This document shows, piece by piece, positions 6,270 through 14,208 of a DNA stretch of 17,519 nt; the stretch's first letter is position 1; every line of letters begins with the position of its first letter. Under the pieces are notes generated by a model. That model made no database searches and was not told the DNA's origin. It saw only the letters and a program-made list of their open reading frames with translations. The stretch is from Bacteroidales bacterium UBA1256. Lineage in GTDB: Bacteria; Bacteroidota; Bacteroidia; Bacteroidales; Paludibacteraceae. Where the stretch lies: NCBI GenBank assembly GCA_002308195.1, contig DBVU01000002.1, forward strand, positions 1 to 17,519, given 5' to 3'. Both the position numbers and the translations under genes were made by a program.

Positions 6270-8141
6270 ATGAAACGTTTTTTACCCCTGTTAGCCCTGA
6301 GTGTGGCTATGATAGCAAGTGCATCGCATGCATCTGCCTGTCTGAAAAAATCAGCGCCCATCGCCGCTCAGGCTTCGGATGAGACTAAGTTTGTGCTTAT
6401 AGTGATGGACACGACACAAGCTCTGTTGCCTTTTGCCGAAGTGACGATTGGCAAAACCGTTTTTCGTACCTCTTTCGACGGTCGCGTAGTGCTTGCCTCC
6501 GGTCAGATGAGTGGCGAGAAAGCCATTAGTGTGGCATGCGAAGGATACGAGACCAAGAAAATCAGTAGTCCTTTTTCTAATCCGTTAGTAGTGGCCTTGA
6601 CTCCCAAACCAGGTCAATCGTCAGGCAAGAGCGGCTACGTAGGCAAGGGTAAGACCCGTGGCGGCGAAGTCGTCCTCTGCAGCCGTGCGGCGGAGACCGA
6701 AGATGGGCTCTACTATGCCGTCGATGAGGTAGCAGACGCCAAGGTATATATGGCCTCTCCAACTGCCACCCACGCGGGCAAGAAAGAGAGCGTGACCGCC
6801 AACAGCAACGTCTCCGCAGGCCGCCTCACAGCAGGCGAAGTGAACGATTTTGCCCGTTGGAATTTCTGGCAGCATGTGCTGAACGATACTCATAAGGGCT
6901 TTATCGCCGACTGGCGTATGGAAGCGCGTGAACGCTATACGGTTCAGTTGACCAATCAGGCCGGTTATCCGTTGGCCAATCGCTCGGTGGACTTGCTAGA
7001 CGCGCAGGGAAACACTCTCTTTCAGACCGTGACCGACAATACGGGCAAAGCAGAGCTGTGGCGCGGGTTAGTCTTTAAAAGCGACAGGCAAGAAGCGAAA
7101 GGCGAAAACTTAATGGTCCGCGTGGATGGCCGGAAATACCCCCTCACTACTAACCCTTTAACCTCTAACCTCTCGCCTTTAACCGTTCTAACAATCGACG
7201 AGCCATGCGAGGCACCAGGTGGCGTAGATGTGATGTTCGTATTTGATGCCACGGGGTCGATGGGCGATGAGTTGCACTATCTGCAGGCGGAGATGAAGGA
7301 TGTGATAGCTCGCGCTAAAGAAGCGACAGGCGGTCTGGATATCCGCACGGGGGCATTGGTTTATCGTGATCACGGCGATGAGTATCTGACGCGTATCTCG
7401 CGTCTGACGGACAATATAAGCACTACGCAGCAGTTTATCGACCGTCAGCATGCCGGCGGAGGAGGTGATTACGAGGAGGCCGTTCCTGAAGCGCTAATGG
7501 CTGCGCTGAACAGTGGCGGTTGGGATGATGAAGCACGCGCACGCATAGCGTTCCTTATATTAGATGCTCCGTGTCATCAGGATACGGCCACTGTGACCCT
7601 AATGCAAGAGCAGATACTCAACGCGGCCGCGCAAGGCATACGCATTGTGCCTGTGGTATGTAGCGGCTTGGGTGAGAGTGGCGAACTGCTGATGCGTACT
7701 ATCGCGTTGGCCACCAACGGCACTTCATTCTTCTTGACCGATGATTCGGGCATCGGCCACACGCACCTCAAACCTACCACCGATAGCCTGAAGGTGGAAC
7801 ACCTGAACGATATGTTGGTCCGCACGATTGTAGAATTCAGTTATATGCCTGAGTGTAATGATGTAAATGATGTAAATGATGCTAATGATGCAAATGATGG
7901 GCAGTTTGTTCCTAATCCGTTTGATATCAAGGACCTGGAGCAAGATCCCACTATCGCGCATGGCCCGACAGCGCTTTACCTGATGGATATAACAGGCAAA
8001 CTGATCGCTACGCTGAATGGAAATCTGGATGAACTGACCGGCTGGCAACTTCGTGACCGTTACGGTTTGTCGTCCGGCGTCTATTTCCTAAAGGCCTTCT
8101 ATGACGGACAATGGCATACGAAGAAACTACTTGTTCAGTAG
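6270..8141 (+). CDS. Secreted von Willebrand factor A domain protein with T9SS-like tail
   Basis: The 623-residue product has a signal peptide of about 23 residues (HASA|C). Residues about 40-112 resemble a carboxypeptidase-regulatory-like beta domain, and about 222-286 a second beta module. A VWA domain spans about 318-525: a DATGS metal-ion site (326-330) follows the VMFVF strand, then RTGALVYRDHGDEY (359-372), GGGGDYEE (397-403) and FLILDAPCH (428-436). This resembles the bacterial and eukaryotic VWA group with DxTGSMG metal sites. An Asn-Asp repeat linker (530-543) leads to a C-terminal domain (about 565-623; LMDITGKLIA, LSSGVYFLKAF, KKLLV) of T9SS sorting type. The protein is therefore probably exported to the surface and binds a partner through a metal-dependent site. 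Transcription appears to depend on sigma-54. A G-poor repeat-like tract encodes about 289-308. The 3' end overlaps the purF-like gene by 15 bp. The partner is unknown. Confidence 0.88.
   Translation: MKRFLPLLALSVAMIASASHASACLKKSAPIAAQASDETKFVLIVMDTTQALLPFAEVTIGKTVFRTSFDGRVVLASGQMSGEKAISVACEGYETKKISSPFSNPLVVALTPKPGQSSGKSGYVGKGKTRGGEVVLCSRAAETEDGLYYAVDEVADAKVYMASPTATHAGKKESVTANSNVSAGRLTAGEVNDFARWNFWQHVLNDTHKGFIADWRMEARERYTVQLTNQAGYPLANRSVDLLDAQGNTLFQTVTDNTGKAELWRGLVFKSDRQEAKGENLMVRVDGRKYPLTTNPLTSNLSPLTVLTIDEPCEAPGGVDVMFVFDATGSMGDELHYLQAEMKDVIARAKEATGGLDIRTGALVYRDHGDEYLTRISRLTDNISTTQQFIDRQHAGGGGDYEEAVPEALMAALNSGGWDDEARARIAFLILDAPCHQDTATVTLMQEQILNAAAQGIRIVPVVCSGLGESGELLMRTIALATNGTSFFLTDDSGIGHTHLKPTTDSLKVEHLNDMLVRTIVEFSYMPECNDVNDVNDANDANDGQFVPNPFDIKDLEQDPTIAHGPTALYLMDITGKLIATLNGNLDELTGWQLRDRYGLSSGVYFLKAFYDGQWHTKKLLVQ
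7138..7192. repeat. Heptamer-containing, G-poor repeat tract inside the VWA gene
   Basis: AACCTCT occurs twice in tandem (7160-7166, 7167-7173), and CCTTTAACC occurs twice 21 bp apart (7155-7163, 7176-7184). The plus strand of the tract is almost free of G. It encodes a PLTTNPLTSNLSPLTVLT segment between the second beta module and the VWA domain. It looks like repeat-derived filler kept in frame; that origin is inferred. Confidence 0.6.
7855..7898. repeat. Imperfect 9-bp tandem repeat encoding an Asn-Asp linker
   Basis: About four and a half copies of a GTAAATGAT-like 9-mer (variants GTAAATGAT, GCTAATGAT, GCAAATGAT) encode the NDVNDVNDANDAND stretch at residues 530-543. The unit is three codons, so slippage would change the linker length without breaking the frame. 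It separates the VWA domain from the sorting tail. Confidence 0.85.
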
Positions 8142-9884
8142 CTTGCTGCTTTGCATGTATTTTACAAAGGCTAGGTTGACGAGGTTGTTGCCTCCTGGTG
8201 TGGGATAGTGGCCACTGAAATACCAATCGCCAGGGTGGTCAGGACAGGCAGCGTGCAGTCCTTCTAGGGTCTGAAACACTAGCTCAACAGGTGCTTGCAT
8301 ACCTGCGGGACGAAGCATTTCTGCCATTTTGCGGTTGATCTCTTCTACGGAGAAGGGTTTGTATATATCGCATACACAATTGCGTTGCTCCTCTTTGGGA
8401 CGTTGTATCTCGGCTTTGCAGGCCCAATAGGTCTGTTCCGCGATAGACCATAGTCCGTTGTCCTTAAGAAGTTCCATCGCGGCCTGGAAAGCACAGAATT
8501 CCTCGACATGAGCCATGTCAATGCCATAATAATCGGGATAGCGAATCTGTGGCGAACTAGATACAATCACAATCTTCTTCGGGTGCAACCGATCGAGTAT
8601 CTTCAAGATACTCTCGCGCAATGTGGTGCCTCGTACTATAGAGTCGTCAATGATAACTAAATTGTCGATATAGGGACGAAGCGACCCATACGTAATGTCG
8701 TAGACATGCGATGCAAGGTCGTTTCTAGAGCCAGCTTCTGTTATGAATGTACGTAGCTTGATGTCTTTCCATGCCACTTTTTCGCTGCGAACGTTTAGAC
8801 CGCGGCTACGCAACCCTTCCATCATGCCGTAAAAGGCCACTTCGGCTGTGTTGGGAATGAAAGAGAATACACTATGCTCAGTGTCGTAGTCAATGGCTTT
8901 CAGTATCGGTTCGGCCAGTTGTACTCCCAGCTGTTTGCGCTCATGGTAGATATCACGGTCTGAACCTCGGCTGAAGTAGATGCTCTCAAACGAACACGAT
9001 GCCTGTTTCTGAGCCGGCAGGATGGTCTCGATCTTGGATGTGCCATCTTTGTGGATGATGAGTGCCTTGCCGGAAGGCAACTCCTGCACATCTTCACACA
9101 CTAGGTCAAAGGTGGTTTGTAGCACAGCACGTTCGCTTGCGACAGCTATTACCTCGTCATTTTGGTAATAAAAGCCAGGACGAATACCCCATGGGTCACG
9201 CATGGCAAACATTTCGCCCGAACCAGTCATACCACACATCACGTAACCACCGTCATAGTCGCTCATGGTCGTGCGTAGCACGTTAGCCATGTCTACGTGG
9301 TCGTCTATATAGTGCGTTATGGCTATGTTCTCTAATCCTTTCTCTTTGGCTTCTATGAAACAGCGCTCCACCTCGCGATCGAGGCGATGACCCATCCATT
9401 CGAGGGTAATGTACGAATCGCTGTATATACGAGGCGACTGTCCTTGTTGTACTATCTTGTTGAAGATTTCATCAATATTAGTCATATTGAAGTTTCCGCA
9501 CAGACAGAGGTTTTTGGCTCGCCAGTTGTTGCGACGGAGAAATGGATGAATATATTGCAAACCGCTTTTTCCAGTAGTGGAGTAGCGTAGATGTCCCATG
9601 TATAGCTGCGCTTCGGTCCATTCGGTGGATACTCGGCTGAAAATTTCGGAGATGGCATCTTTGCCCATTGCTTTCTCTCGCAGCATGTATTCTGTTCCTA
9701 CTTCAGCATGCATATTGACGCATGCGATTCCAGCACCTTCTTGACCGCGGTTGTGTTGCTTCTCCATCATGAGATAGAGTTTGTTCAGACCGTACGATGA
9801 TGTGCCGTATTTCTCTTTGTAGTAGTTTAGTGGCTTCAAGAGTCTAACTAATGCCACACCACACTCATGTTTTAATGGGTCCAT
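8127..9884 (-). CDS. purF: PurF-like amidophosphoribosyltransferase, long Bacteroidetes form
   Basis: The family transfers glutamine amide nitrogen to PRPP, the first step of purine synthesis, in the cytoplasm. The product is 585 residues from the ATG at 9884, chosen because MDPLKHE precedes CGV as a short propeptide before the N-terminal Cys nucleophile (Cys8), and because a promoter spans 9902-9933. In-frame upstream starts at 9917 and 10172 would cross that promoter or glnN. Visible motifs are NRGQEGAG (45-52), GHLRYSTTG (97-105), RDPWGIRPG (229-237) and the PRPP-binding VIIDDSIVRGTT (410-421). The product is longer than classical PurF (about 470-510). The usual HNG of the glutaminase site reads LCG (128-130), so the oxyanion-hole Asn appears to be Cys129. 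It may be a paralogue with an altered ammonia source. Its 3' end overlaps the VWA gene. Confidence 0.85.
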   Translation of the reverse strand: MDPLKHECGVALVRLLKPLNYYKEKYGTSSYGLNKLYLMMEKQHNRGQEGAGIACVNMHAEVGTEYMLREKAMGKDAISEIFSRVSTEWTEAQLYMGHLRYSTTGKSGLQYIHPFLRRNNWRAKNLCLCGNFNMTNIDEIFNKIVQQGQSPRIYSDSYITLEWMGHRLDREVERCFIEAKEKGLENIAITHYIDDHVDMANVLRTTMSDYDGGYVMCGMTGSGEMFAMRDPWGIRPGFYYQNDEVIAVASERAVLQTTFDLVCEDVQELPSGKALIIHKDGTSKIETILPAQKQASCSFESIYFSRGSDRDIYHERKQLGVQLAEPILKAIDYDTEHSVFSFIPNTAEVAFYGMMEGLRSRGLNVRSEKVAWKDIKLRTFITEAGSRNDLASHVYDITYGSLRPYIDNLVIIDDSIVRGTTLRESILKILDRLHPKKIVIVSSSPQIRYPDYYGIDMAHVEEFCAFQAAMELLKDNGLWSIAEQTYWACKAEIQRPKEEQRNCVCDIYKPFSVEEINRKMAEMLRPAGMQAPVELVFQTLEGLHAACPDHPGDWYFSGHYPTPGGNNLVNLAFVKYMQSSKLLNK

Positions 9885-9887
9885 ATC

Positions 9888-9899
9888 GCAAAATTTTGC
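9888..9899. promoter_or_regulatory. 12-bp palindrome at the purF-like start site
   Basis: GCAAAATTTTGC is a perfect 12-bp palindrome lying between the -7 box (9902-9909) and the ATG (9884), across the expected transcription start. Its position suits an operator. The binding protein is unknown, and AT-rich palindromes can occur by chance. Confidence 0.4.
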
Positions 9900-9901
9900 T
9901 A

Positions 9902-9933
9902 CAAAAGTAGTAATCATTTTGCATAGGCGCAAA
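9902..9933 (-). promoter_or_regulatory. Bacteroidetes-type promoter for the purF-like gene
   Basis: On the minus strand TTTG (9933-9930) is followed by exactly 20 bp and TACTTTTG (9909-9902), matching both consensus boxes. The start site should fall near 9896, leaving a leader of only about 12 nt before the ATG at 9884. This supports that start over the upstream in-frame ATG at 9917. Confidence 0.75.
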
Positions 9934-10011
9934 TAGTTTTCGATTTTTGCAAAGTAAATCTTGCAAAATGATTGGCTCAAAAGAAAAAAATACGTAAAAA
10001 ATTCATTTTTA

Positions 10012-10043
10012 TTTGCACAAATCAAAAAAAAGTAGTATTTTTG
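10012..10043 (+). promoter_or_regulatory. Bacteroidetes-type promoter for the glnN operon
   Basis: TTTG (10012-10015), 20 bp, then TATTTTTG (10036-10043) match both consensus boxes exactly. The A-rich leader to the ATG at 10096 would be about 46 nt. The element is nearly the same as the glmS promoter at 15858-15889. Upstream, in the shared intergenic space with purF, TTGCAAA is repeated at 9947-9953 and 9961-9967. Confidence 0.75.
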
Positions 10044-10095
10044 CCACGAATTTTGAGAATTAATCCGATTAAAAACAAAAATCAACGTCAAAAGT

Positions 10096-12282
10096 ATGAG
10101 TAACATCCGATTTGAAGCGTTAAAAACAGCCGCCGAGCATAAACCCGTCGAGGTTATTGAGCCGGAAGGCAAAGTGAAGGACTATTTTGCACGTGACGTG
10201 TTTACGCGCGACAGAATGAAAGAGTTTATCGCGCAGGAGGTCTTGGATCAGCTTTTTGACGATGTCGATAACGGTCGCACTATTCATCGCGACATTGCTG
10301 ACATCGTGGCAATTGGTATTCGCAAGTGGGCTATGGAGCATGGAGCAACGCACTTTACTCACTGGTTCCAGCCATTGACAGGCGGTACGGCAGAGAAACA
10401 TGACGCATTCTTTACATTGAAGAACGGCGCGCTGATCGAAGAGTTTAGTGGGGATAGCCTTTATCAGCAAGAACCGGACGCTTCATCGTTCCCGAGTGGT
10501 GGTATACGTAATACATTCGAAGCCCGTGGCTATTCAGCATGGGATCCTTCCTCTCCGGTATTTTTGATTGGAGATACGCTATGTATTCCTACGGTTTTTG
10601 TAGCATATACCGGTGAGGCGTTGGATTACAAGACTCCATTGTTGCGTTCGACGGCTTCGCTATGCCATGCAGCTCGTGAGGTATGTGCTTATTTTGACAA
10701 GCAGGTAAAACATGTGCATGCGAGTTTGGGTTGGGAGCAAGAATATTTCCTGGTGGACGAAGCGCTCTATCACGCTCGTCCGGATTTGATGCTGACCGGT
10801 CGTACGCTGATGGGACATGCAAGTGCCAAGAATCAGCAATTGGAAGATCATTATTTTGGCGCAATACCTGAGCGCGTGTTAGCCTTCATGCGCGACTTGG
10901 AATATGAGGCACTCAAGGCAGGAATACCTGTTCGTACGCGACATAATGAGGTAGCACCTAATCAGTTTGAGATGGCGCCTATCTTTGAGGATGTTAATCT
11001 AGCCAATGACCATAACCTGCTGGTAATGAGCATTATGGACCGTGTAGCACAGCGCCATCATTTCCGCGTATTGCTACACGAGAAACCATATGCGGGCGTG
11101 AACGGAAGTGGTAAACACTGCAACTGGTCGCTACAGACCAATACGGGCATCAATCTTCTGGCTCCGGGGAAGAATCCGTATCAGAACCTGCAGTTTGTGA
11201 CTTTTCTTGTGAATGTGCTGATGGCCGTTCAGCGTCACAATGGCCTGCTGAAAGCCAGTATAGTAAGTGCAACCAACGAACACCGTCTAGGTGCAAACGA
11301 GGCACCTCCAGCTATCATTTCCGTTTTCTTAGGTAAGCAAATAACAGAAGTGCTGGATAAGTTGGAGCGTGCGTCGGCAGATGAAGGAATCATTATCAAC
11401 GCCAAGAAGGAGATGAAACTAGGTGTAGCTAACATTCCTGAGATATTACTAGACAATACAGATCGCAACCGTACGTCGCCGTTTGCTTTTACGGGTAACC
11501 GATTTGAGTTCCGTGCTGTTGGTTCCAGTGCCAACTGCGGAGCCGCTATGCTGGCTCTAAATGCGGCGGTTGCAGAACAGCTGATCAACTTCAAGGACGA
11601 AGTGGATAAGCGTATCGAGAAGGGAGAACCCAAAGAGCGCGCTCTATTTGACGTCATCAAGAAATATATCGTGGCATGCAAGGCCATTCGTTTCGACGGC
11701 AACGGTTATAGCGATGAATGGAAGGTAGAAGCCGCTAAGCGTGGATTGGACTGCGAGACCAGTGTGCCATTGGTGATCGACCGCTATCTGTCGCCTGAGA
11801 CTATCAGTATGTTCAAGACAACAAGTGTGCTGAGCGAGGCCGAGTTGAACAGTCGTTGCGAAGTGAAATGGGAAACCTATACGAAGAAGATTCAGATAGA
11901 GAGCCGCGTTATGGGTGACTTGGTTGTTAACCATGTGTTGCCTGCTGCCAAGCGCTATCAGACCATGCTGCTCCAGAACGTACTAGCGGTTAAACAAATA
12001 TTCAACGCCGACGAAGTAGCCAGTCTGAACGAACAGGATTATAGTATTATTCGTCAGATAGAGCGTCACTCGAGTGCTATCCTAGAGGGAGTGGAGAAGA
12101 TGACAGACGCACGTCGAACGGCTAATCATCAGCCGGATGAACGCAGCAAGGCTCTTTCCTATCACGACAATGTACTGCCTCTGATGGCAGAGATTCGCGA
12201 ACATGCAGATGCACTGGAGATGATTGTGGACGATGAATTGTGGACGCTACCTAAGTATCGCGAACTGCTGTTCGTTCACTAA
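10096..12282 (+). CDS. glnN: Type III glutamine synthetase
   Basis: GlnN makes glutamine from glutamate, ammonia and ATP in the cytoplasm and is the main ammonia-assimilating synthetase in many Bacteroidetes. The 728-residue length is right for GSIII (about 700-730) and far beyond GSI or GSII. Visible motifs are THWFQPLTGGTAEKHDAF (88-105), the metal and substrate loop GWEQEYF (212-218), RHNEVAPNQFEMAP (282-295), VNGSGKHCNWS (335-345) and NRTSPFAFTGNRFEFRAVGS (458-477), followed by a helical C-terminal part. A consensus promoter lies at 10012-10043 with a short A-rich leader. The stop is 1 nt before dapF, so glnN heads the operon glnN-dapF-dapL-pyrG. The context links glutamine supply to diaminopimelate and CTP synthesis. 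No truncation or odd residue is seen. Confidence 0.97.
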   Translation: MSNIRFEALKTAAEHKPVEVIEPEGKVKDYFARDVFTRDRMKEFIAQEVLDQLFDDVDNGRTIHRDIADIVAIGIRKWAMEHGATHFTHWFQPLTGGTAEKHDAFFTLKNGALIEEFSGDSLYQQEPDASSFPSGGIRNTFEARGYSAWDPSSPVFLIGDTLCIPTVFVAYTGEALDYKTPLLRSTASLCHAAREVCAYFDKQVKHVHASLGWEQEYFLVDEALYHARPDLMLTGRTLMGHASAKNQQLEDHYFGAIPERVLAFMRDLEYEALKAGIPVRTRHNEVAPNQFEMAPIFEDVNLANDHNLLVMSIMDRVAQRHHFRVLLHEKPYAGVNGSGKHCNWSLQTNTGINLLAPGKNPYQNLQFVTFLVNVLMAVQRHNGLLKASIVSATNEHRLGANEAPPAIISVFLGKQITEVLDKLERASADEGIIINAKKEMKLGVANIPEILLDNTDRNRTSPFAFTGNRFEFRAVGSSANCGAAMLALNAAVAEQLINFKDEVDKRIEKGEPKERALFDVIKKYIVACKAIRFDGNGYSDEWKVEAAKRGLDCETSVPLVIDRYLSPETISMFKTTSVLSEAELNSRCEVKWETYTKKIQIESRVMGDLVVNHVLPAAKRYQTMLLQNVLAVKQIFNADEVASLNEQDYSIIRQIERHSSAILEGVEKMTDARRTANHQPDERSKALSYHDNVLPLMAEIREHADALEMIVDDELWTLPKYRELLFVH

Positions 12283-12283
12283 T

Positions 12284-13051
12284 ATGCAGATTCCTTTCAT
12301 CAAGATGCATGGTCTTGGCAACGACTATGTCTATATAGACTGTTGTGTGCCCGAGACAGCACAAATGCTGGCCGAAGTCGACCTGCACACGTTGGCACGC
12401 GATATAAGTGACCGTCATCGTGGTGTGGGTTCAGACGGTCTCGTACTGATCCTGCCCAGCCAGGTAGCAGACCTCCGAATGCGGATGTTCAATGCCGATG
12501 GTAGTGAGGCAGAGATGTGCGGCAATGCTTCGCGTTGCGTAGCCAAATACGGTTACGAACAGGGCTTATGTGGCAGACAGATGACCCTAGAAACGCTGTC
12601 AGGCATTAAGCATCTTAGCCTGAAGGCTACACCCGACAATATCGTTGCCGAAGTCACAGTGGCTATGGGCAAAACGATGGGTAATCCGCACGAAGTGCTG
12701 TTTGTTGATAGTCTGGAAGCGCTGAATACCCATTTCGACTATATACGGACAGCAGATAGTTGGGCCGACAAACGCCAAAAAACGAATATAGAATGTGTTT
12801 GTGTTCTTAGCCGCAAGGAAATCCGAATGCGTGTGTGTGAACGTGGTACCGGCGAGACAATGGCTTGTGGCACAGGAGCTTGCGCAGCTGTTATGGCAGC
12901 CGTGGAGAAAGGCATAACCGAACGGCAAGTGGTCGTACACATGAATGGCGGCGATCTCTCTATCCGCATTGACGAGGATGGCGAAGTCTATATGACCGGG
13001 CCTGCTACCGAAGTATTTCGTGGAATCTATCTTTGGGAGGAACACAGATGA
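12284..13051 (+). CDS. dapF: Diaminopimelate epimerase
   Basis: DapF interconverts LL- and meso-diaminopimelate in the cytoplasm, for lysine and peptidoglycan, by a two-cysteine mechanism without a cofactor. The product is 255 residues from the ATG at 12284. The frame is open further upstream, but that would run inside glnN, and MQIPFIKMHGLGNDYVYID is the normal N-terminus. Both catalytic cysteines are present: Cys79 in AEMCGNASRC and Cys195 in GETMACGTGAC. DRHRGVGSDG (43-52), MFNADGSEAE (68-77) and GNPH (133-136) also fit. It starts 1 nt after glnN stops and overlaps dapL by 4 nt (ATGA), so it is translationally coupled on both sides. The length is slightly below the common 270-280. Confidence 0.96.
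   Translation: MQIPFIKMHGLGNDYVYIDCCVPETAQMLAEVDLHTLARDISDRHRGVGSDGLVLILPSQVADLRMRMFNADGSEAEMCGNASRCVAKYGYEQGLCGRQMTLETLSGIKHLSLKATPDNIVAEVTVAMGKTMGNPHEVLFVDSLEALNTHFDYIRTADSWADKRQKTNIECVCVLSRKEIRMRVCERGTGETMACGTGACAAVMAAVEKGITERQVVVHMNGGDLSIRIDEDGEVYMTGPATEVFRGIYLWEEHR
13035..13040 (+). promoter_or_regulatory. Strong Shine-Dalgarno site for dapL
   Basis: GGGAGG lies 7 nt before the dapL ATG and inside the end of dapF. Strong Shine-Dalgarno sites are uncommon in Bacteroidetes, and most starts in this window lack one. It decides the start at 13048 over the upstream TTG. Confidence 0.65.
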
Positions 13052-14208
13052 CCATCAATACCCATTTGCAGCAACTGAAGGGCAGTTATTTGTTCACGGA
13101 AATTGTCAATCGTACGCAAGCTTACAAGGCCGCTCATCCAGACACCAATATTTTGCGTCTGGGTGTAGGAGATGTTACACGACCACTGCCCACCGCTATC
13201 ATCGATGCGATGCATCGTGCGGTGGACGAACTGGCCACCGCCAAGACGTTTCGCGGCTACGGACCGGAAGAAGGATACCCTTGGCTTAAACAGGCCATTA
13301 TTGACAACGAGTATCGTCCGCGTGGCGTAGAACTGGACTTGTCGGAAGTGTTTATTTCGGATGGCGCAGGAAGCGACCTGGGTAACCTAAGCGAACTGTT
13401 TGACAATAGCAACCGTGTGGCTATTCTCGATCCCTCTTACCCCGCTTATGTCGATACGAGCAAGATGGCGGGGCGCGATATTATCTTCCTGCCCAGCCAT
13501 GCGGAGAATAACTTTGTTCCGGATTTGCCAAAACAGCAGGCCGATATCATCTATCTCTGCTTCCCCAATAATCCTACGGGTGCTGTGCTGACACACGATC
13601 AACTCAAACGATGGGTCGATTACGCTCGCGAACACCGGAGTATTATCATCTTTGACGCAGCGTACGAGTGTTTCATTCAGGACAAGAATATTCCGCACTC
13701 CATTTATGAGATTCCCGGTGCCAAAGAGGTGGCTATCGAAGTGCGCAGTTATAGCAAGGTGGCAGGATTTACAGCCGTGCGTTGTGGCTACACCATCGTT
13801 CCGAAAGAAACCGGTCTACAAACTATGTGGCTACGCCGTCAGTGTACCAAATATAACGGCACATCCTACGTGGCTCAGCGAGCAGCCATGGCTACTTATA
13901 CTCCGGCAGGTAGGAAGGGCCTGGCGGCTAATCTAGACTACTATAGACAGACAGCGCTGGTAATATCGGGTGGACTGACTGCCTTAGGCTACGAGGTCTA
14001 TGGTGGCGAGAATGCACCGTATATATGGTGTCGGACGCCGAATAAGATGGATTCCTGGGCATTCTTCGACTTGCTTCTTAACCAATGCCAAGTCGTTTGT
14101 ACACCCGGTTCTGGATTTGGTCCTGCGGGCGAAGGATATGTCCGTTTTTCGGCTTTCTCTCCAAGAAAGGCCTGTGAAGAAGCATTAATCAGAATGAAAG
14201 GATTGTAA
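13048..14208 (+). CDS. dapL: LL-diaminopimelate aminotransferase
   Basis: DapL converts tetrahydrodipicolinate and glutamate directly to LL-diaminopimelate and 2-oxoglutarate, bypassing the succinylase or acetylase route; its product feeds DapF. It is a fold-type I PLP enzyme of 386 residues from the ATG at 13048, against about 400-410 in the family. A TTG at 13033 is rejected because GGGAGG (13035-13040) sits 7 nt before the ATG as a Shine-Dalgarno site and the ATG overlaps the dapF stop. Visible motifs are LGVGDVTRPLP (38-48), FRGYGPEEGYPWL (68-80), DPSYPAYVDTS (128-138), CFPNNPTGAV (171-180), FDAAYECF (202-209) and SYSKVAGF, with the probable PLP lysine at Lys237. The phosphate-loop segment reads SDGAGSDLG (104-112), where I would expect Lys at residue 108. 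Confidence 0.95.
   Translation: MTINTHLQQLKGSYLFTEIVNRTQAYKAAHPDTNILRLGVGDVTRPLPTAIIDAMHRAVDELATAKTFRGYGPEEGYPWLKQAIIDNEYRPRGVELDLSEVFISDGAGSDLGNLSELFDNSNRVAILDPSYPAYVDTSKMAGRDIIFLPSHAENNFVPDLPKQQADIIYLCFPNNPTGAVLTHDQLKRWVDYAREHRSIIIFDAAYECFIQDKNIPHSIYEIPGAKEVAIEVRSYSKVAGFTAVRCGYTIVPKETGLQTMWLRRQCTKYNGTSYVAQRAAMATYTPAGRKGLAANLDYYRQTALVISGGLTALGYEVYGGENAPYIWCRTPNKMDSWAFFDLLLNQCQVVCTPGSGFGPAGEGYVRFSAFSPRKACEEALIRMKGL

Noticed and set aside
6270..6345. Lipoprotein signal for the VWA protein (Cys24 after HASA)
   Set aside because: The -3 residue is Ala rather than Leu, Val or Ile, and T9SS-type cargo normally uses an ordinary signal peptidase I site. Not excluded, but less likely.
7855..7898. 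CRISPR-like array
   Set aside because: The units are 9 bp, contiguous and have no spacers; they encode a protein linker.
9885..10172. N-terminal extension of the purF-like gene up to 10172 or to the ATG at 9917
   Set aside because: It would run through a consensus promoter (9902-9933) and into glnN, and the CGV-type N-terminus with a short propeptide fits the ATG at 9884.
12224..12283. Upstream in-frame start for dapF inside glnN
   Set aside because: The family's N-terminus is MQIPFIKMHGLGNDY, which begins at 12284.
12391..12410. Second sigma-54-like TTGGCACG inside dapF
   Set aside because: No TTGC follows at the right spacing, and it lies within a coding region of a tight operon.
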